Notes: generated by a model not told the origin, from the letters alone. Shown: positions 39,391 to 48,914, counted from the stretch's first letter. The stretch: 64,000 nucleotides of DNA from Actinomadura sp. WMMA1423 (GCF_006547145.1 NZ_CP041244.1:3596001-3660000); one strand, 5' to 3'. Numbers and translations are program-made.

Positions 39391-39933
39391 TTATTCGCCG
39401 ACGGCCCTGCGGTCGTCGGCGTACTGGTCGAAGACCTCGTCGGGGGCGGGGAGTTCGATGACCTCGGCGGGCTCGGTCGTCTCGGCTGCGCGGCGGGCGG
39501 CCTCCAGGGCGCGGGCGCGGGCCGCGGCGCGGGCCTGGGCGGCGGCGCGGCGGCGGGCGGCGTCCATGCCGACGGCTACGCGGAGCAGCGCCAGGTGGCC
39601 TGCCAGGAGCAGGACCGGGGGCGCGAGGATCCACCACGGCGCGACGCCGGCGGCGGTGAGCGCCACGGCGGTGAGGAGCAGGGCGGCGAGGCCCGTGGTG
39701 CGGCGGCGGCGCCGGGCGATGACGGTGGCCCGGCGCACCGGGGTGCGCGGGGGGTGGGTCCCCTCGTCCGGGACGGTCTCCACCTCGTCCTCGGCGGGCT
39801 CGTCAGGACGCTTGTGGAGGAGGCGGGAGATACCCGTCGTCTCGGTGTCGCGGCGCAGCCACATGGGCACCAGGACGACCGCCCAGACCGCGACGATCGC
39901 CAGGTAGAGGACGGCGCTGCTCACCGGCCCCAC
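39391..39933 (-). CDS. sepX: SepX/GlpR-like membrane protein (division-associated)
   Basis: A 180-residue protein. An N-terminal membrane helix (VLYLAIVAVWAVVLVPMWL) is followed by a charged loop, two further helices (LAALLLTAVALTAAGVA, WILAPPVLLLAGHLALLRV) and an Ala/Arg-rich cytoplasmic helix with an acidic end. Topology and position (next to rimJ and close to moeA and galU) match Rv0996/SepX, called GlpR in corynebacteria, the membrane partner of the gephyrin-like protein Glp in cell division. The assignment rests on synteny and architecture, not on a diagnostic motif. ATG 39933. Confidence 0.65.
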   Translation of the reverse strand: MGPVSSAVLYLAIVAVWAVVLVPMWLRRDTETTGISRLLHKRPDEPAEDEVETVPDEGTHPPRTPVRRATVIARRRRRTTGLAALLLTAVALTAAGVAPWWILAPPVLLLAGHLALLRVAVGMDAARRRAAAQARAAARARALEAARRAAETTEPAEVIELPAPDEVFDQYADDRRAVGE

Positions 39934-40139
39934 CGGCCCCGGGCACGCTCGCCGGGCGGGCCGACTTTCGGCGCGCGAACGTGCAATGGGAGCAGGGTCA
40001 CGTCCCGCACGGTACGAGGGCCTGTCAGAGGTTGACGAGCATAAGGGGCGGTGTGTCGCGAGATCGATCTCGCCGTTACTCTCCGTTTGCCGGGACTTCT
40101 CGATCGCAGGATTCTTACGGCGGGAAAGTCATGGGCGGC

Positions 40140-40769
40140 TCAGGTGCGCCGGGGAAATGCCTGTTTCCGGTCCGCCAGCCAGCGGGCGCGCAGGCCACCG
40201 GGCACGTCCTCGACGGTCAGGGCATAGCAGATGTGGTCGCGCCAGGCCCCGTCGATGTGCAGATGGCGGCGCCGAATTCCCTCTTCGCGGAAACCGAGTT
40301 TTTCGACGACACGGCGGCTCGCGGTGTTCTCCGGACGGATATTCGCCTCGAGGCGGTGGAGGCCGACCGTGAAGAAACAGTGGTCGACGGCGAGGGCGAC
40401 GGCGGTCGGAATGACGCCGCGTCCGGCGACGCCCTTGTCGACCCAGTAGCCGATCTGCGCGGACCGCGCCGAGCCCCACACGATCGCGCCGATGGTGAGC
40501 TGGCCGACGAAGTCGTCGTCGTGGGTGACGACCCACGGGAGGGCGAGGCCGTGCCGGGCCTCGCGGCGCATGGTGTGGACCATGCTGATGTAGGGGCCGA
40601 GGCCGCTGCGGAACAGCGGCGTCTCGGGGTTGGTGGGCTCCCAGGGGCGGAGCCAGTCGGCGTTGCGCACCCGCAGCTCGCGCCAGACGGCGGCGTCGCG
40701 GTGCCGCAGCGGGCGCAGCCCGACAGGGCCCTCGGTCAGGGTGACCGGCCATCCCCGCAAACGTTCCAC
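40140..40769 (-). CDS. rimJ: GNAT-family N-acetyltransferase, RimJ-like
   Basis: A 209-residue GNAT enzyme transferring acetyl from acetyl-CoA, of the RimJ/RimL class. Visible: VGLRPLRHRDAAVWRELR, the acetyl-CoA loop DKGVAGRGVIPTAVALAVD (Q/RxxGxG/A variant), and RLEANIRPENTASRRVVEKLGFREEG with the C-terminal HIDGAWRDHICYAL (in parts). These match ribosomal-protein alanine acetyltransferases. The GTG start is at 40767-40769. Its place between sepX and moeA is conserved in actinobacteria (Rv0995). Confidence 0.85.
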   Translation of the reverse strand: MERLRGWPVTLTEGPVGLRPLRHRDAAVWRELRVRNADWLRPWEPTNPETPLFRSGLGPYISMVHTMRREARHGLALPWVVTHDDDFVGQLTIGAIVWGSARSAQIGYWVDKGVAGRGVIPTAVALAVDHCFFTVGLHRLEANIRPENTASRRVVEKLGFREEGIRRRHLHIDGAWRDHICYALTVEDVPGGLRARWLADRKQAFPRRT

Positions 40770-40853
40770 GGTTCCATGATTCCCTGGTCGGTTGTCTGGA
40801 CGCCATCAATTGTCGCCGAGAAATCGGGCACGCGGGGCGTCCGGCCACGGCCG

Positions 40854-41984
40854 TCACACGAGTCGGCCCCGTTTCATGACCCGGTCGACGCGCAGGTCGC
40901 CGTCCAGGACGACCAGGTCCGCGTCCTTGCCGGGCTCCAGCGACCCGACGCGGGAGTCGATGCCGAGCGCGCGGGCCGGGGTGAGGGACGCGGCCTCGGC
41001 GGCCCGCTCGATCGGCAGTCCGACGTCGGTGACGGCGCGGCGGAACGCCTCAGCCATGGTGATCGTGCTGCCCGCGATGGACGTCCCTCCGGCGAGGGTG
41101 GCGCGCCCGCCGCGGACCTCGACGTCCATCACGCCGAGGCGGTAGTCGCCGTCGCCCATCCCGGCGGCCGCCATCGCGTCGGTGATGAGCGCGACGCGGG
41201 GCGTGGCGGCGAACGCGAGGCGGGCCACGGCGGGCTCCACGTGGACGCCGTCGTTGATCAGTTCCACGGTGACCCGGGGGTCGTTCAGGGCGGCGGCGAC
41301 CGGGCCGCCCTCGCGGTGGTGCAGCGGGCGCATCGCGTTGAACAGGTGCGTCGCCACGCGGGCGCCCGCGTCGAACGCCGCCCGGGCCGCCTCTCCGGTG
41401 CCGTCGGTGTGGCCCACGGCCGCGATCACGCCCGCGTCCACCGCCTCCCGGACGAGGCCGAGGGCGCCCGGCAGCTCGGGCGCGAGAGTGATCATGCGGA
41501 CGTGCCCGCGGCCGAGGCGGACGAGGCGGCGGAACTCGGCGGGGTCGGGGTCGCGTAGCAGGGCCGGGTCGTGTGCGCCGCACCGCGAGCGGGCCAGGTA
41601 GGGGCCCTCCAGGTGGACGCCCGCTATGACGCCGCCGGCGGCGAGGTCCGCCAGACCGGAGACGGCGGCGGCCAGTTCTTCCGGGTCGCCGGTGACGAGG
41701 CTCGCCATCGTGGTGGTGGTGCCGTGCGCGAGGTGGAAGGAGGCTGCCCGGTGGGCGTCGTCCGGATCGCCCAGCTGGTAGGAGGCGCCCGCGCCGCCGT
41801 GGACGTGCATGTCCACGAAGCCGGGGACGACGTACCGGCCGGCGAGGTCGATCACTTCCCCGGCGCCGGGGGCGGCGGTGATGGTGCCGCCGGAGACGTG
41901 GAGGGAGCCGTCGCGGACGCCGCCCGGCAGGACGATCCTCGCGCTGGTCAAGGTGACGGCGCGGTCATCGTCCGGCTTCGCCAT
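40854..41984 (-). CDS. nagA: N-acetylglucosamine-6-phosphate deacetylase
   Basis: A 376-residue amidohydrolase that deacetylates GlcNAc-6-phosphate in amino-sugar use and wall recycling. Key segments: VVPGFVDMHVHGGAGAS (metal motif HxH), GVHLEGPYLARSRCGAHDP (metal Glu and substrate His), AAVGHTDGTGEA and THLFNAMRPLHHREGG (metal His residues), LITDAMAAAGMGDGDYRLG (catalytic Asp), and GSLEPGKDADLVVLD. ATG 41984 with GTGGGGG upstream is preferred over an ATG at 42005. It interrupts the otherwise conserved rimJ-moa order. A decayed DeoR regulator gene lies divergently next to it. Confidence 0.92.
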   Translation of the reverse strand: MAKPDDDRAVTLTSARIVLPGGVRDGSLHVSGGTITAAPGAGEVIDLAGRYVVPGFVDMHVHGGAGASYQLGDPDDAHRAASFHLAHGTTTTMASLVTGDPEELAAAVSGLADLAAGGVIAGVHLEGPYLARSRCGAHDPALLRDPDPAEFRRLVRLGRGHVRMITLAPELPGALGLVREAVDAGVIAAVGHTDGTGEAARAAFDAGARVATHLFNAMRPLHHREGGPVAAALNDPRVTVELINDGVHVEPAVARLAFAATPRVALITDAMAAAGMGDGDYRLGVMDVEVRGGRATLAGGTSIAGSTITMAEAFRRAVTDVGLPIERAAEAASLTPARALGIDSRVGSLEPGKDADLVVLDGDLRVDRVMKRGRLV

Positions 41985-42026
41985 GGAACCCCCACGTGCG
42001 CACATATGATCGATACTGATTGTTCC

Positions 42027-42221
42027 ATGACCGCGAGGATCCGCCGCGACCTCGACCAACTCGCGCAGCAGCAGATGCCTACCCGCACCCGCGGCGGCGA
42101 AAGTCGGCCACCGTGCGTCGCCCGCATCTGCGACCCGGACGAGATCGACGCCCTGGTGACGGACGCGGCGGCGCCCGAGCCCGGACTCGCCTGCTTCACC
42201 GAGACCGGCGTCCGCGTCTAG
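42027..42221 (+). pseudogene. Remnant of a DeoR-family (nag/aga-type) regulator
   Basis: The 64-codon frame fuses two separated parts of a DeoR regulator. It has the second half of the HTH with its signature (RIRRDLDQLAQQQ, TRTRGGE) and the C-terminal end of the sugar-phosphate sensor domain (DEIDALVTDAAAPE, ETGVRV). The first HTH helix and about 180 central residues are absent. Divergent position next to nagA is where such regulators of amino-sugar genes sit, so the local repressor has probably been deleted. Confidence 0.6.
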
Positions 42222-42313
42222 CGGCCATCCGGCCCCGGCGCTGCCAGGAGGGGAAGGGCCCAGCATGGGGGGGTGGCTGTCCTCCACGGCAGGGGCCCTG
42301 GGCGGCGGGCTCC

Positions 42314-42795
42314 CTAGGCCGGCGGGCGGGGGTGGTCGCCGCCGTTGATCTGGTCGACCGCGTGGGGCAGGACGCGGCCGAGGACGGTCATGCCGTCGCG
42401 GACGCCGCCGGTCGAGCCGGGCAGGTTGACGATGAGCGTGCGGCCCGCGAGGCCGGCGAGGCCGCGCGACAGGATCGCGGCGGGGACCTTCTCGCGGCCC
42501 TCCAGCCGGATGGCCTCGGCGATGCCCGGTACCTCCCGTTCGATGACCGTCCGGGTCATCTCGGGGGTCTGGTCGGTGGGGGTGAGGCCGGTTCCGCCGG
42601 TGGTGACGACGACGTCGTAGCGGGCGGCGACGGCGTCGCGCAGGACGCCCGCGACCGGTTCGCCGTCCGGGACGACGACGGGGCCGTCCACCTGGCAGCC
42701 GAGGTCCTCCAGCATCTCGACCAGCACCGGGCCGGACCTGTCCTCGTAGACGCCCGCCGCGGCCCGGTTCGAGACGGTGACCGCCATCGCCCTGA

Positions 42796-42799
<4 letters not shown>
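42314..42799 (-). CDS. moaB: Molybdopterin adenylyltransferase-like protein (MoaB/MogA)
   Basis: A 161-residue MoaB/Mog-type enzyme that adenylates molybdopterin before metal insertion. The family core is present: AVTVSNRAAAGVYEDRSGP, VVVTTGGTGLTPTDQTPEMT (the phosphate-binding TTGGTG and the Asp), REVPGIAEAIRLEG and LIVNLPGSTGGVRDGM. ATG 42799 overlaps the moaC stop (TCAT at 42796-42799). Forms the operon galU?-moeA-moaC-moaB in reading order from the right. Confidence 0.9.
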
Positions 42800-43271
<472 letters not shown>

Positions 43272-43275
<4 letters not shown>

Positions 43276-44480
43276 GACGGCAACCTCATGACCTCGGCGT
43301 GCGAACCGGCCGGCATGGTCTCGACGTCCTCCGGGATCTCGATGAGGGCGTTGGCGGACGCCAGGGAGCCGAGTTGGTGCGACCCCTGCACGTCGGACAC
43401 CGTCACGGTGTGGAAGCCCCGGTTGGACGACAGCCTGCCCCGGAGGAAGTGGCGGAGCCCCGCGGGCGACTTGACGTCCTCGGCGAGGACGGCGCTCACG
43501 GTGGGAAGCGGTTCGGGCGGCAGCCCCTGCATGGCCAGTAGGGCGGGACGTACGAAAACCTGGAACGACACGTACGCGCTCACCGGGTTGCCTGGGAGCG
43601 TGAAGATGGGAGTGCCTTCCAGGAGACCGAACCCCTGCGGCTTGCCGGGACGCATCCGCACCTTGTGGAAGCCCACCGTCCCGGTGCCGGTGAGCACTTC
43701 CTTGACGACGTCCTTGGTGCCCATGGAGACGCCCCCGGTGGTGACGATGGCGTCGGCCCGGACGAGCTGGTCGTGGAGCATCTCCAGGACCTTGCCGGGT
43801 TCGTCCTGCACCGTGGTCTGGCGGAAACCCACCCCGCCTGCCTCGACCACGGCGGCGGTGAGCATGAAGCTGTTGGACTCCCAGATCTGGCCGGGCGCCA
43901 GGGAGGTGCCCGGCTCGCGCAGCTCGTCGCCCGTGGAGACGACCACGATGCGGGGCCTCGGACGGACCGTCACCCGGGACCGTCCGACCGCGGCGAGCAT
44001 GCCGATCTGCGGGGCGGAGAGCCGGGTGCCGGCCTCGGCGACGACCTGGCCGGCGAGGACGTCCTCCCCCGCCCGGCGGATGTAGTTGCCCGGCGGGGCG
44101 GGGCGCGAGATCCGGACGGTGGCGTTGCCGCCGTCCGTCCACTCGACGGGGATGACGGCGTCGGCGCCGGCCGGCAGCGGCGCGCCCGTCATGATCCGGG
44201 CGGTCAGGCCGGGCCGGATCGCCGACACGCCGGAGTCGCCCGCGACGATGTCGCCGACGACCGGCAGCGAGACCGGGGCGGCCTCGGTCGCCGCCGCGAT
44301 GTCGGCCGCGACGACGGCGTAGCCGTCCATCGCGGAGTTGTCGAACGGCGGCAGCGGCACCGGCGCGGACACGGGCTCGGCGAGCACCGTGCCGTGCGCC
44401 TCCAGCAGCGCGAGGTCGAGCGGCGGCAGCGCCGGGACGCTGCCGAGGATCTCCGTCAGATGCTCGTCGACCGTTCTCAT
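43272..44480 (-). CDS. moeA: MoeA/gephyrin-like molybdopterin molybdenumtransferase (possible Glp)
   Basis: A 402-residue MoeA with all four domains. Landmarks: LPPFDNSAMDGYAV, RIMTGAPLPAGADAVIPVE, GVSMGTKDVVKEVL in domain III (preceded by VTTGGVS), KVRMRPGKPQGFGLL, TLPGNPVSAYVSFQVFV, and the beta-barrel domain IV with GSHQLGSLASANALIEIP. These indicate molybdate-insertion activity. Synteny with sepX/glpR, rimJ, galU and the 5-FTHF ligase matches the actinobacterial moeA copy that in corynebacteria (Glp) binds FtsZ and works in division. Both roles are possible. ATG 44480; a GTG two codons upstream is an alternative. Confidence 0.9.
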
Positions 44481-44506
44481 GCCCACGGCCCCAGTCTGAC
44501 GTGCCG

Positions 44507-45433
44507 TCACGAATCCGCGGCGTCGCCCACGCCGTCGTGCGCGCGGACGAACTCGCGCAGCCACGGGAGGAACTCCGGCGCGAGGTCGGGGCGTTCCGCC
44601 GCGAACTGGACGACCGTCCGCAGGTACTCCAGCTTGTTGCCGGTGTCGTAGCGGCGGCCGCGGAACTTGACGCCGTAGACGCCGCCGCCCTGGTCGGCGG
44701 GCATGTCGGCGAGGGTGCGCAGCGCGTCGGTCAGCTGGATCTCGCCACCGCGGCCGGGCGGGGTCTTCTCCAGGACGTCGAACACGGCGGGGTCGCAGAC
44801 GTACCGGCCGATGATGATCCAGTTGCTGGGGGCCTCCTCGGCGGCGGGCTTCTCCACGAGGTCGGAGATGCGGACGACGTCCTCCTCGTCCGTCGCCTCG
44901 ATGGCCGCGCACCCGTACGCCGACACCTGGTCGGGCTCGACCTCCATCAGCGCGATGACGCTGCCGCCGTGCTGGCCGCGCACCTCGATCATGCGCTGCA
45001 GCAGCTTGTCGCGGGCGTCGATCATGTCGTCGCCGAGCAGCACCGCGAACGGCTCGCGCCCGACGTGCTGGCGGGCGCAGTGCACCGCGTGGCCGAGGCC
45101 GCGCGGCTCGCCCTGCCGGACGTAGTGCATGATCGCCAGGTCGCTGGACTCGTGCACGGCCTCCAGGCGCTCGTCGTCGCCCTTCGCGCGCAGCGCCTCC
45201 TCCAGCTCGTAGGCTCGGTCGAAGTGGTCCTCGATGGACCGCTTGCTGCGCCCGGTGATCATGAGGACGTCGGACAGGCCCGCGTCGACGGCCTCCTCCA
45301 CGACATACTGGATCGCCGGTTTGTCGACGATGGGCAGCATCTCCTTGGGAGTCGCCTTGGTCGCGGGCAAGAATCGGGTACCGAGGCCGGCCGCCGGGAC
45401 GACCGCTTTGAGCACTGGTGCAATGTCGGCCAT
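44507..45433 (-). CDS. galU: UTP-glucose-1-phosphate uridylyltransferase
   Basis: A 308-residue GalU making UDP-glucose for wall polymers and trehalose. Motifs: VVPAAGLGTRFLPATKATPKEM (nucleotide loop, in parts), LPIVDKPAIQYVVEEA, GRSKRSIEDHFD, RQGEPRGLGHAVHCAR, FAVLLGDDMID (metal Asp), VEKPAAEEAPSNWIIIGRYV and GRRYDTGNKLEYL. All catalytic residues are intact. ATG 45433 is divergent from the 5-FTHF ligase gene with a 33-base gap. 26 bases separate its stop from moeA, so they are probably cotranscribed. Confidence 0.94.
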   Translation of the reverse strand: MADIAPVLKAVVPAAGLGTRFLPATKATPKEMLPIVDKPAIQYVVEEAVDAGLSDVLMITGRSKRSIEDHFDRAYELEEALRAKGDDERLEAVHESSDLAIMHYVRQGEPRGLGHAVHCARQHVGREPFAVLLGDDMIDARDKLLQRMIEVRGQHGGSVIALMEVEPDQVSAYGCAAIEATDEEDVVRISDLVEKPAAEEAPSNWIIIGRYVCDPAVFDVLEKTPPGRGGEIQLTDALRTLADMPADQGGGVYGVKFRGRRYDTGNKLEYLRTVVQFAAERPDLAPEFLPWLREFVRAHDGVGDAADS

Positions 45434-45466
45434 GTACTGACCCTAGTCATCCGCGAGGACCACAGC

Positions 45467-46048
45467 GTGCACGACATCCGTTCGAAGACGGGCCTCCGGG
45501 CCGAACTGCTGGGACGACGTGCGGCTATGCCGCCCGAGTCGCGCCTCGGCGCGGCGCGTCCGATCCGGGACGCGCTGCTGTCGCTCCCGGAGGTGGAGAT
45601 GGCCGGGACCATCGCCGCATACGTCTCCATAGGCGATGAGCCGGACACCCGGAGCCTGCTGTTCGCGCTCTGGAAGCGCGGGACCTACGTGCTGGTCCCC
45701 CGGCTGCTCCCGGACGGCGATCTCGACTGGGCCTCCTACGAGGGGCCCGACTCGCTCGTGCCCGGCGCCCGCGGATGCCTGGAGTCCTCGGAACCGCCGC
45801 GCGGTCCCGGCGCCGTGGCCAGCGCGGACGTCGTGCTCGTCCCCGCGGTCGCGGTCGACCGAGGGGGCGTGCGCCTCGGCCGCGGCGGCGGGTCCTACGA
45901 CCGGGCGCTCGCGCGCGTGGGCCCGGCGATCCTGACCGCGGCGCTGCTGTACGACGGGGAGCTGGTCGACAGCCTCCCGGCCGAGGCGCACGACCAGCGC
46001 GTCCGGGCGGCCGTGACCCCGTCCGAGGGGCTGGTCCGCCTGGGCTGA
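45467..46048 (+). CDS. 5-formyltetrahydrofolate cyclo-ligase
   Basis: A 193-residue 5-FTHF cyclo-ligase (MTHFS), which recycles 5-formyl-THF to methenyl-THF with ATP. Family marks: an N-terminal Lys/Arg helix (RSKTGLRAELLGRRAAM), AAYVSIGDEPDTRSLL, VLVPRLLPDGDLDWASY, and the ATP loop RLGRGGGSYDRALAR followed by LLYDGELVDSLPAEAHDQRV. GTG 45467 has GAGG ten bases upstream. It is divergent from galU in the arrangement known from Rv0992c-Rv0993. Confidence 0.88.
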   Translation: MHDIRSKTGLRAELLGRRAAMPPESRLGAARPIRDALLSLPEVEMAGTIAAYVSIGDEPDTRSLLFALWKRGTYVLVPRLLPDGDLDWASYEGPDSLVPGARGCLESSEPPRGPGAVASADVVLVPAVAVDRGGVRLGRGGGSYDRALARVGPAILTAALLYDGELVDSLPAEAHDQRVRAAVTPSEGLVRLG

Positions 46049-46142
46049 CCTGCTCGGGGCGGACGGCCTGCTCGTAGAGTGAGAGGGCCAAGATCGCGGC
46101 TGGGGGGGGACGCGGTCGAGTACGCCTGACGGGAGGTTCGAG

Positions 46143-47132
46143 ATGACGGCGCCGTGGCGGATCCTTTCCCTGCCCCCGATCGCGGACGAGATCGTCCAGG
46201 GGCTGTTCGCGCCGCTGGGGGACGCCGCGGAGGTGGCGTTCCCGCAGACCAGGGACCGCGCGGGCCTGCTCGCCGCGCTCGGCGACGCCGACCTCGTGAT
46301 CGGCGACTTCACCGGACGGCTGGCCCTGGACGCCGAGGCGGCCGCCGCCGCGCCGCGCGTCTCGTTCGTCCAGATGCCCTCGGTCGGGACCGACAACATC
46401 GACCTGGAGGCGTGGGCTGCCGCGGGCGTGCCCGTGGCGAACGCGGCGGGCTTCAACGCGCGCGGGGTCGCCGAGTGGGCCGTCGGCGCGGCGTTCGCGC
46501 TGTGCCGCGGCCTCGCCTGGGGCGACCGGGCGGTCCGGGCGGGCGGGTGGCCGCAGATGGAGATGACCCAGCGCAACCCGCGCGAGATCCACGCGCAGCG
46601 GGTGGGGATCGTCGGGTTCGGCGCGATCGGCGCCGAGGCCGCGCGGCTGTTCGCGGCCCTGGGCTGCGCGGTCTCGTACTGGACGAGGCGGCGGCGTCCC
46701 GAGGCGGCGGCGACTTACCGGGAGCTGGACGACCTCCTGGCGACTTCCGACATCCTCGTCCTCGCCTTGCCGCTGACGGAGGAGACGAGGGGGCTGATCG
46801 GCCCGGAACGTCTGGCCCTGCTTCCGGAGAGGGCTCTGCTGGTGAACGTGGCGCGCGGGGGCATCGCGCCTGACGGCGCCGTACTGGCCGCACTGGAGTC
46901 GGGACGTCTGGCAGGGGCCGCGCTGGACGTCTTCGAGCAGGAGCCCCTGCCGGAGGACCATCCGCTCCGCTCCCGTGAGGACGTCCTGCTGTCGCCCCAC
47001 GCGGCGGGGGGATCCGTCCAGTCGCAGCTGAACCTGCTCGGGATGGTGCGCGACAACGTCACCGCGGCCGTTCAGGGACAGGACGTGCAGAACGTAGTGA
47101 ACGGGATAAGCAACCAGGTCATCCGGCGATAG
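46143..47132 (+). CDS. D-isomer-specific 2-hydroxyacid dehydrogenase
   Basis: A 329-residue NAD(P)-dependent dehydrogenase of the phosphoglycerate/hydroxypyruvate reductase type. The Rossmann loop is VGIVGFGAIGAEAARLF, the catalytic Arg VNVARGGIAPDGAVL, the Glu FEQEPLPEDHPLRS, and the His LSPHAAGGSVQSQ. The second-strand end is TRRRRPEAAA (Arg-rich), favouring NADPH. The substrate cannot be told. ATG 46143 follows GGGAGGTTCGAG. The 94-base gap upstream contains a run of eight G residues and no clear regulator site. Confidence 0.88.
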   Translation: MTAPWRILSLPPIADEIVQGLFAPLGDAAEVAFPQTRDRAGLLAALGDADLVIGDFTGRLALDAEAAAAAPRVSFVQMPSVGTDNIDLEAWAAAGVPVANAAGFNARGVAEWAVGAAFALCRGLAWGDRAVRAGGWPQMEMTQRNPREIHAQRVGIVGFGAIGAEAARLFAALGCAVSYWTRRRRPEAAATYRELDDLLATSDILVLALPLTEETRGLIGPERLALLPERALLVNVARGGIAPDGAVLAALESGRLAGAALDVFEQEPLPEDHPLRSREDVLLSPHAAGGSVQSQLNLLGMVRDNVTAAVQGQDVQNVVNGISNQVIRR

Positions 47133-47235
47133 CGGGCATCCCGGACACGCCGTCCCTCAACCGAAAATATGTGATCGGCCGACGAATCTGTAGGATTCCT
47201 AAACCATCAAGTTTGACGACCTCGAAGGGCGGGAT

Positions 47236-48720
47236 GTGCACCTCGACATCTGGCTACTCCTCGGGGCCACGCTGGTACTCAGCGCCATCATCGCGGTCCG
47301 GCTGTCCCACAAGGCGGGCCTCCCCACGCTGCTGGCGTACATGGGCCTCGGCCTTCTCATCGGTGAGTCCGGCCCCCTCCACATCCGGTTCGACAACGCG
47401 GAACTGGCCGAAACACTCGGCCTCGCGGCCCTCGTGCTCATCCTCGCCGAGGGCGGCATCACCACCAGCTGGCGGCGCGTGCGGCCCTCGGTCCCGGCCG
47501 CCCTCAGCGTGTCCACCCTCGGCACCCTGATCAGCATCGTCGTCGTCGCGCTCGCCGCCATGTGGCTCGTCGGCATGGAGTGGCGCCCGGCGTTCCTGCT
47601 CGCCGCCGTGCTCGCCCCCACCGACGCGGCCGCGGTGTTCTCGGTGCTGCGGCGGCTTCCGCTGCCGTCCCGGCTCACCGGCCTGCTGGAGGCCGAGTCC
47701 GGTTTCAACGACGCCCCCGTCGTGATCATCGTGGTGACGCTCAGCGCCCACACCGGCGTCCCGAACCTCGCCGAACTGCTCGGCGTCATCGTGTACGAGC
47801 TCGTCGCGGGCGGCATCGTCGGCGTCGCCATCGGCTGGCTGGGCGCGCAGGCGCTGCGCCGCGTCGCGCTGCCCGCCTCCGGCCTCTACCCCATCGCCGT
47901 GCTGTCGCTGTCCATCGGCTCCTACGGCGCCGCCTCCCTGATGCACGCCAGCGGGTTCCTCGCCGTCTACGTCAGCGCCCTCGTCCTCGGGAACGCACGG
48001 CTTCCGCACCGCCCCGCGACCCGGGGCTTCGCCGAGGGCGTCGGATGGCTCGCGCAGATCGGGCTCTTCGTGATGCTCGGCCTGCTGGCCGACCCCGGCG
48101 ACCTCCCCGGGCACATCCTGCCGGCGCTCACCATCGGCTTCATCCTGCTGCTGGTGGCCCGTCCCCTTTCGGTGGTGCTGTCCACGATGGGGTTCGGACT
48201 GTCGTGGGGCGAGAAGATCTTCGCGTCCTGGGCGGGGCTGCGGGGCGCCGTCCCGATCGTCCTCGCCACCATCCCGATGGTGGCGGACGTCGAGCACGCC
48301 GACCGGCTCTTCGCGATCGTGTTCAACATCGTCGTCGTGTTCACCCTGCTCCAGGGGCCGACGCTGCCGCTGGCCTCGCGGCTGTGCCGGCTGACGAGCG
48401 ACGAGCAGACCCGCGAGCTGGACGTCGAGGCGGCGCCGCTGGAGGAGCTGCACGCCGACCTGCTGGAGGTGCGCATCCCCGTCGACTCGATGATGAGCGG
48501 CGTGGAGATCTTCGAGCTGCGGCTGCCGCCCGGCGCGTCCATCACCCTGGTCGTGCGGGACGGGGCGAGCTTCGTTCCCGAGCCCACCACGCCCCTCCAG
48601 GCCGGAGACACCCTGCTGGTCGTGACCACCGCCGAGGTGCGCGAGGCCACCGAGCGCAGGCTGCGCGCGGTCAGCCGCAAGGGCAGGCTGGCGGGCTGGT
48701 TCGGGGAGAAGGGGAACTGA
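47236..48720 (+). CDS. CPA1-type K+(Na+)/H+ antiporter with TrkA-C domain (CvrA/NhaP2-like)
   Basis: A 494-residue antiporter. Twelve or so membrane helices span about 1-390 (ILAEGGITTSWRRV; AVLAPTDAAAVFSVLRRLPLPSRLTGLLEAESGFNDAPVV, quoted in parts: LAPTDAAAVFSVL and ESGFNDAPVV, the ion-binding Asp motifs; GLRGAVPIVLATIP). A cytoplasmic RCK_C/TrkA-C domain (about 405-475) carries RIPVDSMMSGVEIFELRLPPG (in parts) and LLVVTTAEVREATERR. The domain senses a nucleotide or second messenger in relatives. GTG 47236. A hairpin at 48751-48782 ends the gene. Confidence 0.9.
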   Translation: MHLDIWLLLGATLVLSAIIAVRLSHKAGLPTLLAYMGLGLLIGESGPLHIRFDNAELAETLGLAALVLILAEGGITTSWRRVRPSVPAALSVSTLGTLISIVVVALAAMWLVGMEWRPAFLLAAVLAPTDAAAVFSVLRRLPLPSRLTGLLEAESGFNDAPVVIIVVTLSAHTGVPNLAELLGVIVYELVAGGIVGVAIGWLGAQALRRVALPASGLYPIAVLSLSIGSYGAASLMHASGFLAVYVSALVLGNARLPHRPATRGFAEGVGWLAQIGLFVMLGLLADPGDLPGHILPALTIGFILLLVARPLSVVLSTMGFGLSWGEKIFASWAGLRGAVPIVLATIPMVADVEHADRLFAIVFNIVVVFTLLQGPTLPLASRLCRLTSDEQTRELDVEAAPLEELHADLLEVRIPVDSMMSGVEIFELRLPPGASITLVVRDGASFVPEPTTPLQAGDTLLVVTTAEVREATERRLRAVSRKGRLAGWFGEKGN

Positions 48721-48750
48721 CCGAGGGCACCGGCCCGGGACGGGACGGGC

Positions 48751-48782
48751 GGGCCGGGCCCGGCAGGCCCCAGGCCCGGCCC
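48751..48782 (+). terminator. GC-rich terminator hairpin after the antiporter gene
   Basis: Arms GGGCCGGGCC (48751-48760) and GGCCCGGCCC (48773-48782) with a 12-base loop, 30 bases after the antiporter stop. No U-tract, as is usual in high-GC actinomycetes. Confidence 0.6.
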
Positions 48783-48849
48783 GTCGGGCGCGGCCTGGGG
48801 ACAACCGGGAACATCCCGGGGGCGAATCCTGTTCTCGGCATGGGTACCA

Positions 48850-48876
48850 TTAGCAGTCGTCTAGAGTGAGTGCCAG
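48850..48876 (+). promoter_or_regulatory. CIRCE-like HrcA operator upstream of ruc
   Basis: TTAGCAGTC (48850-48858), nine bases, GAGTGCCAG (48868-48876). The CIRCE consensus is TTAGCACTC-N9-GAGTGCTAA, so the arms match at 8/9 and 7/9 positions with the exact nine-base spacing. It lies 38 bases before the FmdB/Ruc start codon. The mycobacterial orthologue is known to be an HrcA-controlled heat-shock gene. Confidence 0.75.
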
Positions 48877-48914
48877 TCCGGCCCGCGGCCGGGCTGAGGC
48901 AGCGAGGAGGAACC

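Noticed and set aside
47133..47235. A c-di-AMP (ydaO) riboswitch upstream of the K+/H+ antiporter
   Set aside because: The gap is only about 100 bases and I could not find the conserved ydaO segments; the GAATC-TGTAG-GATTC repeat alone is not enough.
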